Assembly: GCA_028285345.1 (NCBI GenBank)
Contig: JANQPT010000003.1
Coordinates: 186,001-250,000, forward strand
DNA from: Planctomycetales bacterium
GTDB taxonomy: Bacteria; Planctomycetota; Planctomycetia; Planctomycetales; Planctomycetaceae
Direction: 5' to 3'
Length of the DNA: 64,000 nt
Part shown: positions 9,193 through 16,696 of the stretch, one piece after another
Numbering within the stretch: the first letter of the stretch is position 1
How the letters are laid out: the number at the start of each line of letters is the position of its first letter
Program-made: the position numbers and the translations under genes
The notes under the pieces: generated by a model
Told to the model about the DNA's origin: nothing
Seen by the model: only the letters and a program-made list of their open reading frames with translations
Databases searched by the model: none

Positions 9193-10635
9193 ATGTCCGG
9201 CACGATTGTCTGGTTTCGCAATGATTTGCGTTTGGAAGACAATGCCGCGCTGCGCGCCGCCGTGGAGCGGGAACATCCGGTTGTGCCGGTGTTTGTAGAT
9301 GATTCGGTCAAAAACGACGTTTGGGCGCCCGGGGCGGCTAGCCGGTGGTGGCTTCACCGGTCACTGATCAGTCTCAATCGCGATCTGCAGAATCTCGGCT
9401 CGCAACTGGTGATTCTACGCGGGGATCCCGCTGAGCAACTTCAGCGGCTGACTCAAGATTATGCCGCCGACTCGGTCTATTGGAATCGGCGATACGAGCC
9501 GGAACTGATTTTCCAAGACGAACGAGTCAAGATGAGGCTGGAAGAACCGGGCGTCGAGGTCAGGAGCTTTCCGGGAAACCTGCTGTTCGAACCGACCGAC
9601 ATTTGCACACAACAGGGAAATCCTTATCAAGTTTTCACGCCGTTTTGGAAGGCCTGTCTGGCATATCGAGAACCGGATGAGCCGACGGCGGGGCCGGTGG
9701 CAATTCCTGCGCCTCAAGAGTGGCCCGATTCGCTCTCCGTTGGCGAATTAGGATTGAACCCGCGAATCGATTGGGACGCCGGTCTGCAAGAAGCGTGGGA
9801 GCCTGGATTCGACGGCGCCCAGCGACGGCTGGAAGTCTTTTTGCAGGAGGCGATCGCCGGCTATCAAGCGGGGCGGGATCGGCCCGATTTGCAGGGGACC
9901 TCGCGACTTTCGCCCCATTTGCACTTCGGCGAAATCAGCCCTCGGCAGATCTGGCATGCTGTCCAGCGGGAATGTCGGACCGATCGCCGAACGACCGAGG
10001 GGCAGAGCGTGGAACGATTCAGCGCCGAACTGGGCTGGCGGGAGTTTGCGCATCACGTGCTGTTTCACTTTCCAAAAACACCGGACCAACCGCTGCGGAG
10101 CCAGTTCTCGCGCTTCCCTTGGGTCGAAGACGAGGCGGCACTGAAGGCGTGGCAAACAGGGAGCACAGGCTATCCCATCGTCGATGCGGGCATGCGTGAG
10201 TTGTGGTCGACCGGATGGATGCACAATCGCGTGAGGATGATCGTGGGGTCGTTCCTGACCAAGGATCTGCTGATATCGTGGCGTGCCGGGGCGCGCTGGT
10301 TCTGGGATACCCTCGTCGACGCCGACTTAGCCAATAACACACTGGGCTGGCAATGGATTTCCGGCTGTGGGGCGGACGCCGCACCCTACTTTCGCATTTT
10401 CAATCCTGTTTCGCAGGGTCAAAAATTTGATCCGGACGGGGCATACGTGCGTCGATGGGTTCCGGAACTCGAAGCGGTGCCGTCGCGCTGGATCCATGAG
10501 CCGTGGAACGCGCCGGCTGGGGAACTGAATGCGGCCGGTGTTGAGCTGGGGATCGATTACCCGGAGCCGATTGTCGATCATGCGGAGGCTCGGCGCGCGG
10601 CTCTGGCGGCCCTGGAAGCGACCAAGGGCGACTGA
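9193..10635 (+). CDS. phrB: Deoxyribodipyrimidine (CPD class I-type) photolyase
   Basis: 480 residues, matching the usual length of folate-type class I photolyases. The N-terminal antenna-binding Rossmann domain starts TIVWFRNDLRLEDNAAL. The C-terminal FAD domain carries the family blocks SRLSPHLHFGEISPRQIW, GWREFAHHVLFHFP, MRELWSTGWMHNRVRM and LANNTLGWQWISGCGADAAP, including tryptophans at positions expected for the electron-transfer chain. The enzyme uses FADH- and light to split cyclobutane pyrimidine dimers in DNA. It is cytoplasmic and has no signal. It is a monocistronic gene followed by a non-coding patch. The CPD rather than cryptochrome-DASH assignment is inferred from overall motifs. 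Confidence 0.95.
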   Translation: MSGTIVWFRNDLRLEDNAALRAAVEREHPVVPVFVDDSVKNDVWAPGAASRWWLHRSLISLNRDLQNLGSQLVILRGDPAEQLQRLTQDYAADSVYWNRRYEPELIFQDERVKMRLEEPGVEVRSFPGNLLFEPTDICTQQGNPYQVFTPFWKACLAYREPDEPTAGPVAIPAPQEWPDSLSVGELGLNPRIDWDAGLQEAWEPGFDGAQRRLEVFLQEAIAGYQAGRDRPDLQGTSRLSPHLHFGEISPRQIWHAVQRECRTDRRTTEGQSVERFSAELGWREFAHHVLFHFPKTPDQPLRSQFSRFPWVEDEAALKAWQTGSTGYPIVDAGMRELWSTGWMHNRVRMIVGSFLTKDLLISWRAGARWFWDTLVDADLANNTLGWQWISGCGADAAPYFRIFNPVSQGQKFDPDGAYVRRWVPELEAVPSRWIHEPWNAPAGELNAAGVELGIDYPEPIVDHAEARRAALAALEATKGD

Positions 10636-10700
10636 GTTGCTGGTACCGCTTTCGGGACTGAAACATGCCGCGCGCGGTACCGCAATCACATGCTCACTCG

Positions 10701-10985
10701 TCACCACGAAAGTGACAAGTGAGAAGCTAAATTCCCACGCAGATTCACGGTGCCGGAGACCAAGCGTGTGGTGTTTCGATTGTGGCCAGGATTAATCTCG
10801 AACCCCCGATCGATCTGCTCGATTGGCTGCTGCATGAATTCTCGCAGCTGCGCCATATCGGCTCGCTCTAACGCTTCTCGCAGTCGCTGGACGCTCGCGA
10901 TTGCCTCCTCAACTTTTTTTCGCGTCGGCTTCCTTGATGGTTTGCTTAAGAGTGATGCAGATGCGACGTGTTCTTCGAATGACAA
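10701..10985 (-). pseudogene. Possible C-terminal fragment of a serine site-specific recombinase
   Basis: An open frame of 94 codons from a TTG, preceded in frame by a stop at 11016-11018, so no full-length start exists. The sequence has a charged coiled-coil-like stretch (VQRLREALERADMAQL, REFMQQPIEQID) followed by a strand-rich end with TTRLVSGTVNLRG. That pattern resembles the very C-terminus of large serine recombinases (coiled coil, then T-x-x-x-x-G-x-V/I-x-L-R), but the resolvase and recombinase domains are absent. I infer a decayed remnant of a mobile element marking one edge of the weakly coding patch at 10.7-12.8 kb. A standalone small protein of unknown function is the alternative. 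Confidence 0.35.
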
Positions 10986-11159
10986 ACGCCCATGCCGTGC
11001 AGCTACCGTGAAGACTCACCAGGTAGGAGAGTGACACGACTTGTAATGGATCTACGTCCTTGTATCATTCGCCACAGCGGCCACCTAACGGGTTTAGTGC
11101 ACGGTCTTCTCGGCATGGCTTCGCCTATACGCAACCGTGTTCAAGTGTGTGAAGGTACA

Positions 11160-11173
11160 GTTGTGATCACAAC
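11160..11173. promoter_or_regulatory. 14-nt perfect palindrome upstream of the split ORF
   Basis: GTTGTGATCACAAC is a perfect palindrome about 45-70 nt upstream of the possible starts at 11219 and 11243. It could be an operator for a dimeric regulator. It lacks the 6-nt spacer of a CRP/FNR half-site pair. This is position-based inference only. Confidence 0.25.
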
Positions 11174-11218
11174 GAGTAATCACCGCTTGAATGCATCCCG
11201 TTTCTAGAATCGGCAGGA

Positions 11219-12055
11219 GTGTCCTGTTGCAGGAGGTCAATTTTGGGCAAAAGTGACAGATTTCGCTGTATGTTTCGTCTGGGTGAGCTAGTCGACGGGT
11301 ATGACATCGCAGTCAGGTTTATGGACCACATTGACAACACTCTTGTCAAGGCTCACTCATTTGAATATGCAATTCGTGGATTGAACGAGCGCGCTGTTCT
11401 CGGCACACCGTTGGGCCCCGTGGGACCTGGGAGGCGGGGTGAGACCGCTGAGTTGCTTATAGGCGAGAAGTCAGAGCTGGGTCGCGTGCCATATACGATG
11501 ATGCAGGACGACTAAAGCGGTTTCGCGTGGGCTGACGAGCGATTAGAGTTTCTTGAGAAATGTATTCAACCGGGCAAAGAACTGCAAATTGCTGAAACCG
11601 CGAAGGGACTCGATAATCATGAAATCGAATGGTGGTTCTGGGGCAGCACGATGGTGTGGTTACCTGGCGACCCAACACTGCGTCCAATTTGGGCGCTGAG
11701 GCAATGGATCGATCGTTTCACAGTGTACGTTCCAGTGCTGTCCTGTAATTGTATTCTAACTGGGCGAGGGCACAATACTTTTTATTTTGAACTGTCCACT
11801 GACGCGTTCGTGTGGTCCTATCTCGCGCCGGAGTTCGACGAGACTACCCGACGCTGGAAGGACAAGGAACAGACAGAGGGAGTACGAGAGAATGCAGAAT
11901 TCCTTGTTGCGGCGATACATGACTTTGTGAGCAGTATGGATCATGGAAGTGTATGCTGGGAGTGTGACTACGAACGAGAACCTAGCCTTGGTGGCGACAT
12001 ACCAGAGTTCTGCAATAGGTGTTTTGGAGAGGCGCAGATGGAGCGCAGGATTTGA
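11219..12055 (+). pseudogene. Unknown protein frame interrupted by one in-frame TAA
   Basis: Codons from GTG 11219 (or TTG 11243, which has AGGAGG at 11231-11236, spacing 6) to TAA 11513-11515 are open. The same frame then stays open from 11516 to the stop at 12053-12055. Ignoring the single TAA gives a 278-codon reading frame. The linking segment (11516-11650) reads plausibly as protein (WADERLEFLEKCIQPGKELQ, HEIEWWFWGSTMVWLPGDP). The second half ends in a Cys-rich tail (CWECDYE, FCNRCFGE) that could bind zinc. I recognise no family. Base composition is visibly more AT-rich than neighbouring genes, consistent with transfer. Interpretations are a nonsense-inactivated gene, a sequencing error, or two separate short genes. 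Confidence 0.45.
11651..12055 (+). CDS. Hypothetical protein, downstream half of the interrupted frame
   Basis: If translated on its own from ATG 11651 this gives 134 residues (starting MVWLPGDPTLRPIWALRQWI) with a C-terminal pair of cysteine doublets (VCWECDYE and EFCNRCFGE). There is no good Shine-Dalgarno sequence directly before this ATG, and the same frame is open for 45 codons upstream back to the TAA at 11513, so an independent start is doubtful. No family is recognised. It is listed because an automatic annotation would call it separately; see the joint entry for the full interrupted frame. Confidence 0.35.
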   Translation: MVWLPGDPTLRPIWALRQWIDRFTVYVPVLSCNCILTGRGHNTFYFELSTDAFVWSYLAPEFDETTRRWKDKEQTEGVRENAEFLVAAIHDFVSSMDHGSVCWECDYEREPSLGGDIPEFCNRCFGEAQMERRI

Positions 12056-12861
12056 AACCTGTAATTCTGGGGAGTCGGATGGTGGGGCTGTATTGTGAGT
12101 AACTGTCGTGTTGTATGATGTGTGGTTTTCGTAATTGCGCATACCGACGAGTGTGGTGCCGTAGTAGACAGCATCGCAACTCGACACACGGTTGATGTAT
12201 GTAGAGCCATCGTCAAGACCTCTGCAATATAGTGAGCGAACATGCGAGTTGGGCGAAACTCCAGAAGAGGTGTGCGTGCTCTTGCGGTCCAAGAACAATG
12301 ACGGACCGCGCGGTCCAAAAACAATGACAAGCGTAACTTTAACCCGCAAAGGAAGAATAATCAAAAATCGCTGCCGAAAACTGACGGCGAAAACATGTTA
12401 GCGATGATCGCTCCGCAACAGCTCCTTTGCCGTCTGCTGCAATTCCGAAGGCACCAAAATCGTGCGGGCCCAAATGTCTAGGTCGCGATGACGGTCTTCG
12501 TCGATGCGTAAGTCGGTACGAGCTGTCGGGCCTCAGTCCGCGAGCGAGAGCACCGTAAGGTGTCCAGAGTGACCCGACGCACACTCAAACTTTAGAGAAG
12601 GAGGACTTCTCGACACAGAGTGGCTGGCGACCTCCAGAACGCAAATCAAGCGGCTTTGGCAAACAATCGCGCTCATCAATTGGAGCCACTGGAAGACCCG
12701 TAAGCCCATCTATTCCGACTAGCCGGATCAAGACGCATCGTCCTGCCTCCGCAGCCGTGATTTCTGCAAATGTGTCGAAAAGGATTCGACAACCGCAACT
12801 TTTGGCCAATACTTTAGCGCGTTGTGCCTCAGCGGGCTTTCGATTCTTAACGGAGTTTATT
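12056..12861. other. Long non-coding stretch of the decayed island
   Basis: About 800 nt with no gene I can support. It contains the tandem 19-nt repeat and palindrome at 12284-12328. Short minus-strand open frames at 12339-12584 and 12585-12809 have no start-site support or recognisable domains; they could be fragments. The last ~20 nt hold GGAG before ATG 12862. Confidence 0.45.
12284..12328. repeat. Tandem 19-nt repeat flanking a GGACCGCGCGGTCC palindrome
   Basis: GCGGTCCAAGAACAATGAC at 12284-12302 is repeated with one change (G to A) at 12310-12328, period 26. The spacer GGACCGC is the reverse complement of the repeat's GCGGTCC, so 12303-12316 reads GGACCGCGCGGTCC, a perfect 14-nt palindrome. 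It could be a binding site or a scar of a mobile element. Confidence 0.5.
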
Positions 12862-13452
12862 ATGTACTTGTTTTACGGCTCACGTACGTTCGGGAAAGTC
12901 GACGAAATCGAAGGCGTCGGCCACGTTGCCACCGAGTTTGGCCACATTTTCTGGTTTCCGCTGGTGCCCAAAGAGACATTTTTCGTTACCAAAGAAAAGT
13001 GGAACGGCGTCGAAGGCATTCCAATCGGCATGTCCATGAAGTCAGTCGGCACTGCGTATGGGCGAGCCGTGGCGATCTTGTTCATCATCGCCGCGCTCGG
13101 CGCGGCGAAGACCGTTTTTGCACCCGAAGCTGGGCAGGTCCTCGCACCTGAGCGGGTAGCCAATATGAAGGTCATCATGATCTTAGGTGCCTTAGCGCTG
13201 CCGGCCCTCATCGCCACCTACACCTCGTGGTTTACCAAGGCAGATTATGAGACGGCCGTATCGCTCGTCAACGAGGGCGGGCTCGACCACCAGCTCAAGG
13301 TGCTAGTCGACTACCAATACGACAAGATCGACGAGGCCGAAGCGAAGCAGAGAATCGAAAACGGCCCCGCTGTCGACGCAGCCTTGCAGGCGGCCGGCGA
13401 CTGCAACGTCGAATCGGCCAAGTATCTGAATCGACAATATTCCAAAGCTTGA
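12862..13452 (+). CDS. Small membrane protein of unknown function
   Basis: 196 residues from ATG 12862, chosen because GGAG precedes it and MYLFYGSRTFGKVDEIEGVG is a natural family start; an ORF from 12757 would add an implausible 35 residues. The N-terminal ~70 residues are soluble (HVATEFGHIFWFPLVP, KETFFVTKEKWNGVEG). Two hydrophobic segments follow near residues 71-88 (AVAILFIIAALGAAKTVF) and 102-122 (MKVIMILGALALPALIATYT). A charged C-terminal tail (DYQYDKIDEAEAKQRIENG) with helical character ends the protein. I recognise no enzyme motif. Similar short proteins with an FxHixxxPLxP-like block are common in bacteria, but their role is unassigned. It is isolated, with no operon partner. Confidence 0.75.
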   Translation: MYLFYGSRTFGKVDEIEGVGHVATEFGHIFWFPLVPKETFFVTKEKWNGVEGIPIGMSMKSVGTAYGRAVAILFIIAALGAAKTVFAPEAGQVLAPERVANMKVIMILGALALPALIATYTSWFTKADYETAVSLVNEGGLDHQLKVLVDYQYDKIDEAEAKQRIENGPAVDAALQAAGDCNVESAKYLNRQYSKA

Positions 13453-13578
13453 GGCCGCCAACGTGGCAAGACTTCACCCTCCCGATTACGGGAGGGTCGA
13501 ACGCTTCGCGGTCCGCAACAGTGTGCCATCGATTGAGTTGAGGAGGCTCTGCCTCAAGCTGTCGATTCCGCAAGCAGA

Positions 13579-13818
13579 TCATCCTGGTCGAGCTGCTCGG
13601 TGCCAGTCGGAGGCAAGCTGGCGATACATCAGGTTATAAAACATCTCTAAGTAACGCCGGGGCTCCTCGCGTTCGATGTTCGAGATGTGTTTCCAGAAGC
13701 CGTAAATCCGAGCCAATTTCAGCAGACGATTCGCGTCACGCTTCCACTTGGATCGCGACGAGATTCTATCAAGCGCCCTTGGGAGATCTTGTCGGTCTCG
13801 TCCGGCGCCGCAGAACAA
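13579..13818 (-). CDS. Short hypothetical ORF, possibly a fragment
   Basis: 79 codons. The middle reads like real protein (KWKRDANRLLKLARIYGFW, KHISNIEREEPRRYLEMFYN) with Arg/Glu-rich helices, but the first ~20 residues do not. I recognise no family and no convincing ribosome site. It sits in an otherwise gene-free 500-nt stretch (13453-13957) between convergently oriented genes. It could be a real small protein with a later start or a remnant of a longer one. Confidence 0.3.
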   Translation of the reverse strand: MFCGAGRDRQDLPRALDRISSRSKWKRDANRLLKLARIYGFWKHISNIEREEPRRYLEMFYNLMYRQLASDWHRAARPG

Positions 13819-13957
13819 CGAACGAAAACGTCGCAGATCTTCTCGGCGACCGACTCGCTATTGTTAATGCAATTCGTGCCTTACCGCCGCGAGAACATGG
13901 CACCCCACATGTCGGTTTCAGGCGTGCGGGTGAGGTACTAAGGGAGTTTCCAAATGC

Positions 13958-14731
13958 TTACAGCCTGACTTGGCCGGAGTTCACCAAGGCGGCTGCCAGG
14001 GGTTTAATGATTTGCTGCAAGGCTTCTTGCGGCGTCTCTTTGGCGTAACGGGGTTTTCCCGGCGTCTTATTCAAATCCAATAAGCCGTCCATTGCACCGA
14101 GCACACCCCAGATCCAGCCTCCCGGCGGGCTATTCGGCTTGTCCTTGTCCTTTTGCATCAGGAACGACTCGACCGGCTCGGGCAACACCCATTTTGCCCC
14201 GTCCCAAACGGCTGCGAAAAGAGCGCCTCCCATCATGGAGAACGGTTTCAATGCGTCCGGCGTGGCTGCGACCCGCGAACGGGTGTGAAAATAGTATTGC
14301 GCGCTTCGATTGACCGGGTCGAGCGAGTCCAGCTTCCGCGCGTGGGTAGCTGATTCCAGTGCTTTCTTCAAATACTTGGCCGGCGGGCCGATGGGGGATT
14401 CGTCCTCCTCCAGCCCCGTTGTGATCCGAATCTGTTTTTGTTCGGCGGGAGATTTGCCCTTGAGCATTTCCGCTGTAATTTCATCACTGCGAAACGCCTC
14501 GTCGATGAACTTGTTAATCGCCGCGAGCACCGGCTTCTCCGATGCCTTGTGTTTTTGGATTTCAGAATCCATGAGCGCTTTGGCTTGCTGCGACTCGTCA
14601 CGGTTTTCCGGATCGGCCTGGGCAAGCATGGTTGGCCGCAATGGTTGTGACCGCCGCGGCTGTGCCCCGTTCAACGGGCCGGGCGTGCGGAGTTTCTGTC
14701 CGGGCAGCGGTTGGAGGCGGTAGTTGGTCAT
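13958..14731 (-). CDS. Hypothetical protein
   Basis: 257 residues from ATG 14731. No Sec signal peptide; the first ~40 residues are Pro/Arg/Gln-rich and probably disordered (NYRLQPLPGQKLRTPGPLNG). A helical, Lys/Glu-rich middle follows (ADPENRDESQQAKALMDSE, EKPVLAAINKFIDEAFRSDE), then a Gly/Trp-containing end (PPGGWIWGVLGAMDGLLDLN). No catalytic motif, membrane span or known domain is recognisable. Codon use resembles the neighbouring genes, so it is likely a real host gene. It is divergent from the DUF1501 gene at 15080. Confidence 0.6.
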   Translation of the reverse strand: MTNYRLQPLPGQKLRTPGPLNGAQPRRSQPLRPTMLAQADPENRDESQQAKALMDSEIQKHKASEKPVLAAINKFIDEAFRSDEITAEMLKGKSPAEQKQIRITTGLEEDESPIGPPAKYLKKALESATHARKLDSLDPVNRSAQYYFHTRSRVAATPDALKPFSMMGGALFAAVWDGAKWVLPEPVESFLMQKDKDKPNSPPGGWIWGVLGAMDGLLDLNKTPGKPRYAKETPQEALQQIIKPLAAALVNSGQVRL

Positions 14732-15079
14732 GGCCGGCGTTGGTTTCTTGTCGTCAGTGATAAAAGCCTTGGGGGGAAATTCTCGAACGTTCAGATGCGA
14801 ATGAATGCAGAGAAACGCGATTCGCCATTCAAGAAAGCGGTTGCGAATCGGGTTTGCCGGTCCCGGCGGCCTCTACGCTTCCGCTATTTCAATAGGCGTA
14901 AAACGGGCTGAAATGTTACCGGACGCGACCGGGATGATTTCACGTGTTTTCCTCGACGGAATGGGATAAGATGCGTGTCGATGCTTCTAGAGTCGGCCTG
15001 CATTGCCAGCGTGAGCGTGCCTGTCCCTCCGCGTGCAACCGGTCGTGATGCCGGTTTTCACACAAAGAAGGAGCAACCG
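14732..15079. other. Divergent intergenic region upstream of a DUF1501 gene
   Basis: About 350 nt that should contain promoters for both flanking genes. AAGGAG at roughly 15067-15072 is the ribosome site of the DUF1501 gene. No other element is recognised. Confidence 0.45.
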
Positions 15080-16519
15080 ATGATTACCGTGCTGGGTGGT
15101 AAGCGGCGAGGATGCAGCGGTCCTACGCGGCGCGAAACGCTTAAGGTCGGCGCGCTCTCGCTGTTGGGCGGCTTCTTCAGCACTCCCGCGCTGGCCGCGT
15201 TGGAGCAGCAACGTCACTCCGCAGGACCGCCGGCGCGGGCCAAACGTGTGATCTTGCTCTATCTTCAGGGCGGCGCGCCGACGCAGGACATGTACGACCT
15301 CAAGCCGGAGGCCTCCTCCGAAGTCCGTTGCGATTTCGCGCCGATACCGAGCAGCGCGCCGGGGATCGACGTTTGCGAACTGTTGCCGATGACCGCGCGG
15401 GTGATGGATAAGACCTGCGTCGTCCGCTCGGTCTATCACAACGGTCCGTGCCATAACAATCAGCCGATGTACACGGGCCGCGATGAAGGCCTTCGTGACG
15501 AAGGAGCACGAGCCAGCGATCCTCCCAGTATGGGCTCGGTGATTGCCCAGTATGACGAATTGAATCATCGGCGAACTCTCGTGCCGCCGTATGTGTTTCT
15601 TCCCTGCGCGCTGGGATGGGGCGAACGGCGGGTTAAGGGCGGCCCGCACGGGGGATTTCTGGGACATCGCTACGATCCCTTTTCGACGACTTGCAAAGCT
15701 CATGTGGCGAAGCCTCCCGATGAAAACTGGAATCCGCAGATGGTGCTCGGCGAACCGTTGCTGAACGAACTGGACCTCGGCGACGGCATTACGCTCGACC
15801 GACTCTCCCGCCGGCGCGGGTTGCTGGACCAATTTGATGATCAGTTGCAGCACCATGAAAATACGCAGTCCGTGCGGCAATTCAATCAGCGGCAAGGCGT
15901 GGCGTTTGAATTGCTGACCTCCAAGGCGATCCGCCGCGCGTTTGATTTTCATCAAGAATCGAGCGAGCGGCGCGACCGATATGGCCGCACGCTCTTCGGC
16001 ACGAGTACGTTGCTCGCCCGCCGGCTCGCGCAGGCGGGGTCACGATTTATCAACGTCAGCTACGACAACATGGGCAAACGCTTCGGTGTCGCGCAATCGG
16101 CTTGGGACACCCACGGCCGCAACTTCAACATGCTGCGGCGTTCGCTGTTGCCTGACTTTGACCGCGTCTATTCCGCGCTGATCGAGGATTTGGACGACTG
16201 CGGCATGCTGGATGAAACGCTGGTCGTCGTGATGGGCGAAATGGGCCGCACGCCGAAGACCAACAAGGACGCCGGCCGCGACCACTGGACGCATTGCTAT
16301 TCCGCCTTGTTGGCCGGCGGCGGAATTCGCGGCGGAATGACTTACGGCGCGTCGGATGCCGATGCGGCGTGGATCAAAGATCGCCCGGTGCACATCAGCG
16401 ACATCTGTGCCACGATCTATCACAGCCTGGGAATCGATCCGGAAATGCCGGTCTACGACCGGACCAACCGTCCCATTCCCGTGGCGCGGGGCGGCAGCGC
16501 GCTGACTGAATTGTTCTGA
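15080..16519 (+). CDS. DUF1501 domain protein with Tat signal
   Basis: 479 residues from ATG 15080 (AAGGAG about 6 nt upstream); the longer frame from 14975 would bury the signal. A twin-arginine signal (GPTRRETLKVGALSLLGGFF) shows export in folded form. The family blocks follow: RAKRVILLYLQGGAPTQDMY, DKTCVVRSVYHNGPCHNNQP, FINVSYDNMGKRFGVAQSAW and VVVMGEMGRTPKTNKDAGRD, HWTHCYSALLAGGGIRGG. DUF1501 is an alkaline-phosphatase/sulfatase-superfamily-like family, hugely expanded in planctomycetes and of unproven function. Unlike the copy at 23518 it has no DUF1549/DUF1553 partner. It is followed 177 nt later by an exported enolase-superfamily enzyme. Confidence 0.9.
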   Translation: MITVLGGKRRGCSGPTRRETLKVGALSLLGGFFSTPALAALEQQRHSAGPPARAKRVILLYLQGGAPTQDMYDLKPEASSEVRCDFAPIPSSAPGIDVCELLPMTARVMDKTCVVRSVYHNGPCHNNQPMYTGRDEGLRDEGARASDPPSMGSVIAQYDELNHRRTLVPPYVFLPCALGWGERRVKGGPHGGFLGHRYDPFSTTCKAHVAKPPDENWNPQMVLGEPLLNELDLGDGITLDRLSRRRGLLDQFDDQLQHHENTQSVRQFNQRQGVAFELLTSKAIRRAFDFHQESSERRDRYGRTLFGTSTLLARRLAQAGSRFINVSYDNMGKRFGVAQSAWDTHGRNFNMLRRSLLPDFDRVYSALIEDLDDCGMLDETLVVVMGEMGRTPKTNKDAGRDHWTHCYSALLAGGGIRGGMTYGASDADAAWIKDRPVHISDICATIYHSLGIDPEMPVYDRTNRPIPVARGGSALTELF

Positions 16520-16696
16520 GGCGGTTGCGGATTGCCCGCTGCAGAGGATTGCTCCGGCAAGCTTCATTTCGGCGCAACGATCGTCGCTCGCATCTCGACT
16601 GCGCCGGTGATACTGTTGAACGTATCGTTCCAGACCGTCCGTTTCGATTCGCGCGCAGCAAGATCATTGGAGCACATCCATTTCGAGGAGATCACG

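Noticed and set aside
11160-11173. A CRP/FNR-type site
   Set aside because: The palindrome lacks the central spacer required for TGTGA-N6-TCACA; it is kept only as a generic palindrome.
11756-12364. 202-codon minus-strand open frame over the interrupted ORF
   Set aside because: No recognisable domain or ribosome site; composition is Ser/Thr/His-rich shadow-like, and the plus frame has better coding features.
12585-12809. 74-codon minus-strand ORF that reads fairly protein-like (RCVLIRLVGIDGLTGLPVAP)
   Set aside because: No start support, no family recognised, and a further frame break just downstream; at most a fragment.
14987-15955. 322-codon minus-strand ORF within the DUF1501 gene
   Set aside because: Overlaps a certain DUF1501 CDS; no domain is recognisable.
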